From assembly GCA_002811645.1 (NCBI GenBank), contig PDIP01000005.1, positions 312,392-376,391 on the forward strand: a stretch of 64,000 nucleotides of DNA, given 5' to 3'. The notes under the pieces were generated by a model. That model was not told the DNA's origin and did not search any database. It worked only from the letters and a program-made list of their open reading frames with translations. The translations under genes and the position numbers were made by a program. Numbering within the stretch: the stretch's first letter is position 1; each line of letters starts with the position of its first letter. Source of the stretch: Corallochytrium limacisporum (Eukaryota; Opisthokonta). Of the stretch, positions 47,798 through 57,512 are shown piece after piece.

Positions 47798-48949
47798 TGT
47801 GTGTGAATATGACCTGAAAAACAACAGTACAGATTCAACTTTGACTAGAGGTCTCAAGCTTTCATAGTAGTAGTCAGTTCTAGTCTCTTCTAGCTGCGGA
47901 ACAGGACTGCGTTCCTTGTCAGTACAGTGCCTTACCCGTTCGACCTTGTTAAGAAGCCGCAGAAACACCACCTGTTCGATGTGCCCATCGTCTCCGGCGC
48001 CTCTGAATGTTGTTGCAGTTGGACCCTAGGTGACGTCCACCGCAGGCCCGTCCGCGTTTATTGCGGGCCAGGTTGTTGTGTGGCTAATTGCCCGGGCTTG
48101 TTGTGTTTTTGCTTTTGAAATCTCAACATCCCCCCCTCCCCCCCCTTCCTTTTCTTCTCCTTTCCCCGGTGGCTTCGCACTTGGGTGATCCCCCCGGGAA
48201 CTGTGAAAGAAAGGGCACCATCCCTACTCGTTGGTATGGATTTCTTCTCGAATTTCGTATTCTTCCTCTCCTTCGGAACAGTTGGAGTTGGTAGCTAAAT
48301 AGTGAGACGGGGGCAGAAAATTGGCTTCAGTCTTTCCGGGGTTTTCTTTTTTCGTTTGCCTTGTGCTCTGGGCCCACTGAAGCAGGCCGCGACTGGGCCT
48401 CGCTCGTCCTTTTTAGCAGTGACCGGGCCAGTGGTTGAGCTCTGGGAGTCCACTATTTATCCCGCACAGATCTCACCTTTTGGCAATATCGGCAATGTGG
48501 AATGTACCGACCGACGGTGAGCACCAGGTCTTGAATCAAGAAGACAGTCACCTTTGTTGGTATGTTTCCTGCCGCTGTTTGCCGACAGTTCTCCCGAACA
48601 ATTGCGGCGTTTTGTTTCGACGGGATCAGAAGGGAACTGGCTCATGGTCGTGATCTCTACGGGATTGATTGTTGATTGAGAAAATGAATCAAAGACGGAC
48701 TGGCTATCCCTGGATATTGGGGCTGGAGCACGGTCGCCACTGGCAGATTCCGCTTAGCTTCCTGGTAACGGAGTACTTCAAGAGTCCAGTCAGAGTGGCC
48801 GTTGATCAGGAAAGGATCTATACAGGAAGACAAGAAGAATGACACAATTAGTCTAACTGTTCTCCAACTGTATGATATACAAACAACGAAGCACAAGCAA
48901 ACAGGACAAAGATGATCGAGATGCACGTGCTTGACCATATGAAAGGGTC
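47798..48949. promoter_or_regulatory. Divergent intergenic region, PDI-like / taspase
   Basis: About 1.15 kb. An acceptor-like TTGTTTTTCAG lies 14 bases before the PDI ATG on the minus strand, so a 5'-UTR intron is possible. C-rich tract at about 48130-48147. No gene seen. Confidence 0.4.
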
Positions 48950-50380
48950 ATGACCGACAACAAGTCCGGCGCAGTGCGTACACGGATTCTGGCATTCCAT
49001 ACGGGCGCCGGGTCGTACAAACGGGAAACATTGCAAAAGATTTCGGACCATTTCAAAGTACTGGCGAATCGTGTCCGGACCTTCCCCCAGAGAGATTCCT
49101 CTGCCGGGGAAGTCCCTTTCCAAGATCTAGCCATTCTGATATCTAAACTTGAAGAAGCACAGTATATCAATGCTGGCTGGTCATCTGCTCGTGATTTCAG
49201 TGGGCAAATCACCACAGAAGCATCGGTATGCTCGTGCTGCATTGCCGGAAGCACTGAGACTTGCAACGGGTCATCAGTCTCCAACATGACGAATCTGTAC
49301 AAACCATCGCTGGTGGTTGCACAGCTCTATGCCATGAAATTCTCGCCACAAGGTCTGACAATTCCTAGCATGTGTTCTGGAGACAATTTCTGGCATCATC
49401 TGCAACAGACGGATGAAGTAACTAAGTTTGGTTCTACACAGTACCGAATCAGTGCAGCGGGACTGCAGGATCAGACTGTATGGCAAGGCAGTCCGGTACT
49501 AGGCGATCATCCACACTACAAGGACATCCAAAGGTCAGAGAGAAAGTGGAAGAAATACTTAAGGAGATACCAGTCAGTACCAGAAATCCTGAAAGACCGA
49601 GCGCACCTGCAGGACGATGATGATGGGGCCCAGAAGCCCAGTACGTCAACTAGTGCAAAGGTCATCAATAGAAGGAAACGCATCTCGACAGATCCAGAAA
49701 ATGTGGAAGATGGTCCTCCGCGGAAATCAGCCAGACCTAAAAACAGATCGGTGAAACCTCAGGGAGAACTGACTTCTTTAACAGCATCGGAAGATGACCT
49801 GGGCAGCATGGACACCTGCGGCGGCCTTCAGTTGGATACGGATGGACACATCCATGTCATGTGCAGCAGTGGTGGTATGCCCATGCGTGTGCCCGGACGC
49901 ATCGGCAGTGCTGCCATCCTGGGTGCCGGTGTTTGGGCAACTTGCGACCACAACAGGGACTGGGCAATTGGAGTTACTTGCAGCGGTCATGGGGAAGTCA
50001 TTTCTGACCACCATCTGGCGCGGAAGATATGTGAGGACTTTGCTCTCATTCAAACTTCAGCAAGTCAGAATATTAAAGCCATGACCGCGAAACTGCAAGA
50101 GATAGCGAGTGCCCGGGTTCTTGCGGCAGGTCGAGATACTCGGATCTGGAAGGCTACAAGCAGTTGTGGATTGCATAAGCTTGGTGCTTTAATCATGTAC
50201 CGGTTTCAAAACGAATGCGGTGTACATGCTATTACAACGAGGCCAACCGAAATGCCCTGCGGTGTGTCCGAAACGCTGCCAGTGGTGGTTCGCAAAGATG
50301 GTAATGAGGACCTTACGAATACTCTCGTCTGGCTTGGTCGCTTTGACGCGGAAGTCTCATCTGATCCTGCAGCAGAATGA
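48950..50380 (+). CDS. Taspase-1-like threonine aspartase (type 2 asparaginase fold)
   Basis: 476 aa, ATG at 48950. The N-terminal strand ILAFHTGAGSY corresponds to the VLVHAGAG start of Ntn-type asparaginase/taspase proteins. The self-processing site is Asp288-Thr289 in SMDTCGGLQLD, followed by the conserved CSSGGMPMRVPGRIGSAA and GAGVWA. This closely parallels taspase (DTVGAVV..., SSGG..., HPGRVGQAALYG). Autocleavage would free Thr289 as N-terminal nucleophile. Before it lies a charged, Lys/Arg-rich loop (about 215-275) with nuclear-localisation-like runs (RRKRIS, PRKSARPK), as in taspase. Animal taspase cleaves MLL, TFIIA and a few other nuclear proteins after Asp. A glycosylasparaginase-like hydrolase is less likely, because of the basic loop. 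It converges with Mkt1, 138 bp between stops. Confidence 0.82.
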   Translation: MTDNKSGAVRTRILAFHTGAGSYKRETLQKISDHFKVLANRVRTFPQRDSSAGEVPFQDLAILISKLEEAQYINAGWSSARDFSGQITTEASVCSCCIAGSTETCNGSSVSNMTNLYKPSLVVAQLYAMKFSPQGLTIPSMCSGDNFWHHLQQTDEVTKFGSTQYRISAAGLQDQTVWQGSPVLGDHPHYKDIQRSERKWKKYLRRYQSVPEILKDRAHLQDDDDGAQKPSTSTSAKVINRRKRISTDPENVEDGPPRKSARPKNRSVKPQGELTSLTASEDDLGSMDTCGGLQLDTDGHIHVMCSSGGMPMRVPGRIGSAAILGAGVWATCDHNRDWAIGVTCSGHGEVISDHHLARKICEDFALIQTSASQNIKAMTAKLQEIASARVLAAGRDTRIWKATSSCGLHKLGALIMYRFQNECGVHAITTRPTEMPCGVSETLPVVVRKDGNEDLTNTLVWLGRFDAEVSSDPAAE

Positions 50381-50518
50381 AATACATGTTCCCTTATCAG
50401 GAGTATCGTTACATACATTCATCGCTCATCTACGTTTTATTTTCACACTGGAAAACGCGTCTGAGTCCGAATTCTTGACAGAACAGGCAGCGTATTCAGT
50501 TCGAGATTCACGCGGTCC

Positions 50519-52696
50519 CTATGCCAAAAACTTTTCAGCCAAGGCGGCACTGGCCTTAGCAACATCGTCCGTGTTTAGCTCCTTGAGCGCGTTATTGTCA
50601 ATATCTGTGGAGGTGGAAATCGCAGCCGTGAACTTGCGGGCGAAACGCAAACCGACCTTTGCAACATCTGAGGCACCCTGTAGTTCGGGGTACGCGGCGT
50701 TCGCACCCTTGAGGTCACCGTCGACCTGGCCACTAAGCACTGCCTGTACCACGATGCCTGGCACGGTCACAAACTCAATATCGAAGGGCATGAATGTGTA
50801 TAGATTGCGGTACTCACTGGGCTTCAGGAATACCCGGTCGCTGAGAAGCAAATGCGTCACCGTGCACTCCAACATGTGTCGCATCATTGTCTGCATGCCA
50901 GAGTAGAGCGAATGAAACTGCAACAAGTCCAGGGACAGTTCAGGTTTCTCTGCACGTTCCTGCCACGCCTTGCTGTTGGCACTGACCCTGCTTAGAATAC
51001 TGAGTCGGCCGAGAAGCATGGCCTCTCGCTCACCATCCTTCAGCTCTGGCAGCTGACGATTCTTGACGGTAATGTAATGATCCGCTGTCATCAAGCCAGC
51101 CTTCACTAGCTCCACGCACACAAGGCTCATATCCAGCCGCTCATCGTCCATTTTCTGCAGCAATTCACCCCATGGTGTGAGAGTACCGTCATCATTCAGG
51201 TATCCTAGGTGGTGCATCATGCGTCCGAGGGCATGGATTAGTACTTCTGCAGCGCTAGTTGATCCCCGCTCGCCGTCCTTCCATGTGCTGTTAATTCCAA
51301 CTTGATGTCCAGTTTCTGCGTTTCCGTTGGCTTCGCCAGCCTTGAGTCCTTGCTGGGCTTTGAAGAATGTACTAGTCTTTTGCAGATAGTCCGCCATCTG
51401 GGCGATGCTCTGGTTCTGTTGCTCGAAAATCTGGGCCTTGGGAACATAAAAGCCCTGGAACTCACCCTTCAGGTTCTGATCTGCTTTGAACATCATGGGG
51501 TTCTCCGGTGCGAACCAACGAATGATACGCATGTCATTCGTCTTTAAGGATTCATCATTGCATACGGCAACAAGCAGCGAAAGCGCGGTCTGCCGCATGG
51601 GTGTTAAGGTCTCCAGCAATGATCTATATGCCAGTGAGGATCCACCGCAAAGAGGTGCGTGGTCCAGGATCCAGCGGTGGCAAATATTGTTTAGTAGGAC
51701 AGTGCTCAGGATGCCGAAGCCAGCCAAGAAATAAAGCGAATCTGGCACTCGATTGCCCAGGACGTTTGCCATGTCACTGGGAGCTTCTTCCGAGTTCATG
51801 ACGGAACAGCTCTTTCCAGGAATGGTGACCGGGTGATGCTTGATCAAAGCTGCAGCCCGCTGGAAAGCATCGCTGTAGTCCACGTGCCCTGTGCTCATCA
51901 CATACGCGCGCACGGCCTCGTAGCCGACATGGTAGTTCCTGATTGTATCAATGGCGCGTTGGAAACTAAAGTCGTGCTCTGCGATAGGCGGAAAGGTGGG
52001 TACCCACTCAAATCCAGCAAGCATACAGGCTTCAATAAACTGCTCTCTGCTGTCAAATCCCATTGTAGGCAGTGCCGATGCAATGTCGACCCATTCAAAT
52101 GTGCCCTGTGAAAGGTCCCAGTGAGTGATTAAGCGGTCTGCACCAAACAGCAAGCACTCCAAGTTGCCGTAGATGGCGTGTGCGAAGCGAGTCGGTCCCA
52201 CACTTTCCAGCCAGCACAATTGCGGCCAAGCGCTGTAGCAAGCTCTCATGCATTCTGCTCCACAGCTGATGAGTACCTTCATCGCGAAGTTCACAATATC
52301 AATAGTGATGACCGTGGTCTGCATCCAGTTATCACGGGCAGGATCACGCCTTCCCTGCCGATACATGTCCCATGCATTTACCCGCTTCTCTCCTTTGAGA
52401 GCACCACTTCGCATGACCTGTTGGATCTGTGAGTCCTTCTTCGCGACCTGCATGCCACTAAAGACGAAGATAGGTGTTATGTTCGCATCAACCAACTGTT
52501 TGTATCCCTTTCTAAGCTTATCTTCCAGCTGCAATGGAATGCCACCTGTTGGAGTCTGATAAGGTTCTCTTCCCAGGTGGTCCCTTAGGAATTGGAAGGC
52601 ATCAATGGCCACATTAGCATTCTTTAGCACCGTAAGTTTCTCGGACTTGATCAGTCCATGGGACTGGAGATACGTATATAGGCCGTTTACCACCAT
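50519..52696 (-). CDS. Mkt1-like XPG-domain post-transcriptional regulator
   Basis: 725 aa from the ATG at 52696; a GTG ten codons upstream also lies in frame. The N-terminus (VNGLYTYLQSHGLI, then VAIDAFQFLRDHLG and ANITPIFVFSGM) is the XPG/FEN nuclease N-domain fold. The XPG-I part (ACYSAWPQLCWLE, AIYGNLECLLFGADRLI) lacks the full acidic catalytic set (glutamate/aspartate pairs of FEN1), as in Mkt1. Later segments match Mkt1's own domains: LPPLxE-like TFPPIAEH, and HAPLCGGSSLAYRSLLE. In yeast, Mkt1 pairs with Pbp1 (ataxin-2-like) to regulate HO and mitochondrial-protein mRNAs post-transcriptionally, and the trypanosome homologue binds many RNA-binding proteins. Cytoplasmic; nuclease activity doubtful. 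Confidence 0.85.
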   Translation of the reverse strand: MVVNGLYTYLQSHGLIKSEKLTVLKNANVAIDAFQFLRDHLGREPYQTPTGGIPLQLEDKLRKGYKQLVDANITPIFVFSGMQVAKKDSQIQQVMRSGALKGEKRVNAWDMYRQGRRDPARDNWMQTTVITIDIVNFAMKVLISCGAECMRACYSAWPQLCWLESVGPTRFAHAIYGNLECLLFGADRLITHWDLSQGTFEWVDIASALPTMGFDSREQFIEACMLAGFEWVPTFPPIAEHDFSFQRAIDTIRNYHVGYEAVRAYVMSTGHVDYSDAFQRAAALIKHHPVTIPGKSCSVMNSEEAPSDMANVLGNRVPDSLYFLAGFGILSTVLLNNICHRWILDHAPLCGGSSLAYRSLLETLTPMRQTALSLLVAVCNDESLKTNDMRIIRWFAPENPMMFKADQNLKGEFQGFYVPKAQIFEQQNQSIAQMADYLQKTSTFFKAQQGLKAGEANGNAETGHQVGINSTWKDGERGSTSAAEVLIHALGRMMHHLGYLNDDGTLTPWGELLQKMDDERLDMSLVCVELVKAGLMTADHYITVKNRQLPELKDGEREAMLLGRLSILSRVSANSKAWQERAEKPELSLDLLQFHSLYSGMQTMMRHMLECTVTHLLLSDRVFLKPSEYRNLYTFMPFDIEFVTVPGIVVQAVLSGQVDGDLKGANAAYPELQGASDVAKVGLRFARKFTAAISTSTDIDNNALKELNTDDVAKASAALAEKFLA

Positions 52697-53659
52697 TCTG
52701 GATCTAGATGGTTTGGTATCGAGCACCGATATATCGACTCTATGTTCTATACATCAAAGGCAGTTGTCTCGCCGTTCATCTCCCCAATATCTATCTTAAG
52801 CCCCGTACTTTCTTGCGTCGTTGCTCTGCACTTTCTTGTAACCAAAGTCTTGCCATCGTCACCTTGCCTTTCTAAATATCGCCAAATACCTTCGAACACA
52901 ACTTCTGGATTCCAAAGTACGCATGGTCGGAAAAGCAAGCCCGCGCGGTTCATATTGTCCCACAGTGTTTCTCTTCGCGCGACAGTGCCAATGTTCGTTT
53001 GGGGGGCATGCCAGCACGCTCACTGTCACGCACACGCACGCACAGGGTACACCAGTTTGCGATACTTTTAACCCGTAGAGGAAACCAGCAAGGCCACCCG
53101 CCCGGCGGGCACCCGTGCATGGGGCAAAACCCTAGGCAAGGCGGGCCCCCGGGCAAACGGGCTTTGTTCGCTTTCCTTTGTTTCGCTTACGTGCGCAATG
53201 TGCCAAAAGCAGAGAGGGGGAGGGACAGCAGCGGCAATTTGAAACACCGCACAGTCTCACACCGGTCCCCACAAACGGGTGTTACTGGCTGGTTGGGGTT
53301 CGAAGCGAGTGATGGCTCGAAGCAGGAGACCTCCCGCGATCCAAATGTTTTTACTCTGTTGTTCCTTTGAAACAGTGAGGAGGCCACGAGGCTTTAATAG
53401 GGAGAGGGAAGAGGGAAGTCCTGAGGTTAGAGCCGGTGATCTGGGCTGAGATCGCAGAGGGGAACAGAGAGAGGTTTCGAGATCGCGGCCTGGTAGGCCT
53501 CGCCCTGGGCCGAGATCACAAGTAACGCAAGAAATTAAGAGAGACCACGAATTGTCGATACTCTTACTAATCGAAGGTACCTGAGGTGTCGTGGTCGACG
53601 AGCGTAAGCAATAAACATACCGCAATGTAAGATCTTAGTTGAAGGGTTCAAATGAGGCA
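52697..53659. promoter_or_regulatory. Divergent intergenic region, Mkt1 / CEBPZOS-like
   Basis: About 960 bp. A GC-rich segment at 53090-53165 contains overlapping short palindromes (GCCCGCCGGGC-type and GGGCCCCCGGGC). No gene recognised on either strand. Confidence 0.4.
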
Positions 53660-53854
53660 ATGGAACTTCTGAAAAGATTTGGCAAGGCGTTCATTGCCGC
53701 TGAGTTGGCGGGTCTTCTGGGTTCGTATTATATCTTTTCGAAGTTGAACCATGACGTCGAAGCTCGCATTTGGATGCGAAAGAATTGCCCACCAGTAATG
53801 GACTCGTTCAACCAATTTGTGAAGCTAATGGGCAAAGAGCCGCCGAACCCTTAA
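53660..53854 (+). CDS. CEBPZOS-like mitochondrial single-pass micro-protein
   Basis: 64 aa from the ATG at 53660; the frame is open seven codons further only to a TTG. Basic amphipathic start (LLKRFGKAFIAA) then a membrane span ELAGLLGSYYIFSKLNHD. This pattern, A-E-L-x-G-h-h-G-[AS]-Y-h-h-F-S-K-h, is shared with the human CEBPZOS micro-protein ([20 protein letters not shown]), a mitochondrial inner-membrane protein of little-known function; the downstream K-x-[CY]-P-x-h-x-[DE] segment also aligns. No other domain. It faces V-ATPase subunit D with 259 bp between stops. Confidence 0.65.
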   Translation: MELLKRFGKAFIAAELAGLLGSYYIFSKLNHDVEARIWMRKNCPPVMDSFNQFVKLMGKEPPNP

Positions 53855-54113
53855 AGCGGCCAAACGATATTGATAACGTACTAAAGAATCATCCACTTCA
53901 GCATTCTTACTGATTAAAGAAACTAATGACGTTGGAAATATCTTAATTGTATACTTTTTGACTTATCTATATATTGAAACAAAGACATTGGTTCATATCT
54001 CTAAGAGGGAACACTATCGAATGTTGTTTTGCGGTGTGTACTCAGTGAACAGATGATGTGCGGACATGTGATGATTGATGCTTTCGAAATTTCTTGCATA
54101 GTACTTATAGTGC

Positions 54114-54908
54114 CTAAAACAGGATGTCCTGATCTTGACCTGCGTTGTCTGCATCATCCAGGACACTTGGCTGACCGGCCGTAGGATCGTCGTAGGCTCC
54201 CCCTGTACCCGACGATGGTACTTTCTGATCTCCTTGTGCGGCTAGAGCGGCTTCCTCTTCCTCGGCACGGGCAAGGCGCTCAGCTTTCTTTTGCTTGACC
54301 TTCTTCAGACGGAAGAACTCTTCACGATCCTGCTCGTCGAGCTCATCGGTGATGTATGCAATTGTGTTCTGAATACGGGGAATAATGACGTACTCGATTG
54401 CATTCACACGGCGGTTGGTGGCCTTGATGGCGTCATCGAGAGTAATGAAGGCAGTTTGCAGAGATGCCAGCTCGATCAGGAGCTCAATAGCCTCAATGTA
54501 CTGATCGCGACACTTCTGTACGGCCTGACCACCCTTGCCCAGGCCTGTGAGCTTAAATCCAGTCTCACCTTCTTCGTAGTGCTCGAAAGACGGAATGATA
54601 ACGCCGGCAATGTTTTCCTTTTTCGTGCGCACCTTGACGACAGGCTTGTCTACCTGTTCAATAATTCCCTGAGAGAAATCGCCTGCAGCAAAGCGGGCCT
54701 CAGCCAAAGAGATGGCAGAGTTGCGCATAAGATCACCCATGGCTTTCTTGTTGTCCACAATCTTGTGCAGAACGGAACGGAAACGAATCTGTAGAGCATC
54801 CGCTTTCTTCTTCAGCAAAGAGTGACCCTTCTGAGCTCCTTTAAGACGACTCTTCATGGTTGACAACGCCATACGCGTTGGGAAAATGGGAATCTTGTCA
54901 CCCGGCAT
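54114..54908 (-). CDS. V-type H+-ATPase subunit D
   Basis: 264 aa, ATG at 54908. Highly recognisable start ([20 protein letters not shown], then [18 protein letters not shown]), followed by two long antiparallel coiled-coil helices (about 15-80 and 130-210), including [20 protein letters not shown] and [19 protein letters not shown]. Subunit D with F forms the central rotor shaft of the V1 sector, coupling ATP hydrolysis to proton pumping in vacuoles, endosomes and Golgi. The C-terminal about 55 residues are low complexity and acidic ([13 protein letters not shown]...), as commonly seen. Confidence 0.97.
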   Translation of the reverse strand: MPGDKIPIFPTRMALSTMKSRLKGAQKGHSLLKKKADALQIRFRSVLHKIVDNKKAMGDLMRNSAISLAEARFAAGDFSQGIIEQVDKPVVKVRTKKENIAGVIIPSFEHYEEGETGFKLTGLGKGGQAVQKCRDQYIEAIELLIELASLQTAFITLDDAIKATNRRVNAIEYVIIPRIQNTIAYITDELDEQDREEFFRLKKVKQKKAERLARAEEEEAALAAQGDQKVPSSGTGGAYDDPTAGQPSVLDDADNAGQDQDILF

Positions 54909-56438
54909 GTTTATGTAGTTGAGCTCAAAACCCTCAGACTATAATGTACGCAAACCCTACTCCAACAAATTCAAAGTGGAGAACAGAGGAGACCTACTGT
55001 CTCCTGGCCCGAATTGATGTATATGCCTTTCTTGATGAGACTCTGTCCCGTGGTGGTCAGCAACAAAGGACCGTCTCTATTCCTTTACTGTTCATATGCC
55101 CTCAGCATGATTTACTTTCACGCGGCTCCAACTCATTGTTTGCCTGATATAGTATACCTTCTTAGCATCGAGAAGGCAAACAAACATCGAAATCCAACCA
55201 CCGAATTCTTATGCAGATCTAAGAGAACATCCCTGTACCAACAGCTCCCATGCACCAAATGCGAGTCATGCCTAGATCACTTCACAATCTCTCCCTCAAC
55301 TGGGGCGGCACCAGACCCGGACTGCTTACACACCCGTACTAGTGAGTGTGGCTGTTGCCGGCCCGCCTTGGCCTTTGTTTTTTTTGTTTGCCGCACACTG
55401 GCATCGGGTCAGTACTGAAACTCCCTTACAATTCACTAAAGGTGTCAGAAGCGTTCGAGGCCCGTGTCCCTCGTTATGTCCCGTGGCGGTGTATACAACA
55501 GAGATTCTTCACTGCTGCCCACTTCTTCCCTTGCAAGTAGTCGGCCCGTGAGAGAGAGCAAAGAAAGTCACAAGCAAACAGGTTTGCCTAAGGCTCACTA
55601 CAATGACTCACGCCCTGCCATAAGTTCAAAACCCATCTCCCAATCCGTGCTGCTTGGTCCGCCGTGCGCCGCACCCACCAGCACTCACGTATGCCGTGAT
55701 CTCCCTCACTTGGGCGGCAGCCAGTGTCGTGAACCCATTGAAGTTGAACGGGTTCTCCAGCAAACCCGCTGTGGGAATAGAGATTATGGCAAATCTGTGC
55801 AAGGCATCCCTATACATTCGATAAGGGAATCGAAACTGTAATCATTGAAGGGAGGAGTTTAAAGACGTACAGATAGACATCGAGAGTTGGACTTGTTTGT
55901 GTACACCGGAACCCCCCCACCCGAAGCCAAAACAAAAACAATCAAAATCCAAGGATCTGGATCGGCATAGTACCAGTACTTAATTTAGTATAATTACTAT
56001 TGACAGGGTGTTCAGTTATTGTTGCACGAGGTTTTCAGTTAATTTATTTTTGGGCAACGAAAGGGCGTTATTTTAACTTTTCTCGTTCTCCCCTCTAATT
56101 GATACGGAGACGCGAAATATCACGGTGGAGCGATAGGCATATGAACCGGGGTAAAGTGAATCCTGGAAATGGCGGGGCTTGGGGGCCCGGGGTGGAGAAA
56201 GTGGCTGGTACGCGGGCGAACCAAACGACAGTTGGAATGGTTGCGGCCGGATCATCTCGGAGGAGGTGTTGCGGCCAACTATCAGTGTTACATGAGCGTG
56301 GTATAGTATGGTAGCGATAATGTATTGGTCATGCATACCGTCGAAGGTGTTTGAGGTGTATCGCAAAGCCGTAGAACTACTGTATCGAAGAGGTCCCAAG
56401 TAAGGTAGTAGGGATTGCTAGGAACAAAGTAAATACTC
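54909..56438. promoter_or_regulatory. Divergent intergenic region, V-ATPase D / BPNT1
   Basis: About 1.53 kb. Two overlapping frames look mildly protein-like: minus 55626-55817 (63 codons, with a GTGAGT donor-like string inside) and plus 55476-55841. Neither is recognised. AT-rich segment at 55975-56055. Confidence 0.4.
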
Positions 56439-57512
56439 ATGCCAACCATGACACAGCCGCCAATTGCATTGCTGCAGCGTCTGGCTGCGGCCTCGGTCTG
56501 TGTTGCGGAAGCCAGTGGTCTGGTTATTCGTGAAATTTTGAAGAAAGGTGATCTTGGGGTAGTGGACAAGGGTGCTGCCCAGAACGAAGACTTTGATCCG
56601 CAAACGGAAGCGGACCGCAGAGCCCAACAGCTCATTGTTGCAACTCTTTCCAAGGAATTTCCGATGGTTCACCTGGTTGGTGAAGAAGATGATATTGTAA
56701 GTATATGAGCAAAAGTAGAAATTTGAATGAGTAGCGATGAACATGTATCACTAACCTTTTTTGAAATCCTTGTTACTATTCTGCAGGACGAACGTATGGA
56801 CAACTTTGATATTCAGAAGCTCCTCCGTCGGGTGGAGTCTAACGTAGAGCCGACCATCAAGGAGATTTTGAGCAAAAAACTTATGGGTGATCTTGCTAAT
56901 TTGCACGAGGACGAGGTCACAGTATGGATCGATCCTCTAGATGGTACTCGGGAGTTCACGGATGGTTTCCATGACCGGGTCACTGTGCTGATCGGCATTG
57001 CAGTCCAGGACGAGCCCGTGGGTGGCATTATTCACCAGCCATTTTATAAGGAGAACGAGGGACGAACTTTATGGGGTGTCAAGGGAATAGGATACGGCGG
57101 CTTTACTCCGCCAGAGGCGCCCACAAACACTAGCACCCGAAGAATTGCTGTGACCCGTACACATTGGACAGACAAGATCAAGAAAGTGATTGACGATCTC
57201 AAGCCTACAGAAATCATCAAGGCCGGTGGAGCCGGCAACAAGATTGTCATGATGCTGGACGGTGATGCAGATGCGTACATTTACCCCTCCAAGGGGACAA
57301 AGAAATGGGATACCTGTGCGGGAGAGGCCATCTTGCGAATGTGTGGTGGCGCATTGACCGACACGCGAGGCAAGAAGTACACTTATGGCTACTACTCGGA
57401 AGCTCAAAATCTTCATGGCGTGGTTGCCGTCTTGCACAACCATGGTCACTATCTGAAGCAGGTTATGGAAAGTATTGGCCCTCAGAATGAGAATGGCGAC
57501 TCCAAGATCTGA
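56439..57512 (+). CDS. 3'(2'),5'-bisphosphate nucleotidase (BPNT1/Met22 type), two exons
   Basis: Exon 1 56439-56696 (86 codons) and exon 2 56787-57512 join in phase 0 to a 327-aa protein. Lithium-sensitive phosphatase motifs are in place: metal ligand GEEDD (end of exon 1), WIDPLDGTREF with the DPLDGT motif, and WDTCAGEAIL with the final metal Asp. The rest follows animal BPNT1 closely (VTVLIGIAVQDEPVGGIIHQP, LWGVKGIGYGG, GGAGNKIVMML). It hydrolyses PAP (3'-phosphoadenosine 5'-phosphate) to AMP, removing an inhibitor of sulfotransferases and exoribonucleases. Mg2+-dependent and Li+/Na+-inhibited in relatives; mainly cytosolic. Without the splice, exon 1 ends at a TGA six codons into the intron. 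A second ATG at 56448 is equally possible. Confidence 0.95.
56697..56786 (+). other. Spliceosomal intron in BPNT1 gene
   Basis: 90 bp, phase 0: donor GTAAGT at 56697, branch-site CTAAC at 56751-56755, then a T-rich tract and acceptor CTGCAG ending at 56786. Removal joins two halves of a well-conserved protein in frame. The branch point lies 31 nt before the acceptor. Confidence 0.93.

Noticed and set aside
47798-47971. 58-codon N-terminal extension of the PDI-like frame
   Set aside because: It begins with GTG and would bury a clear signal peptide starting at Met 47797.
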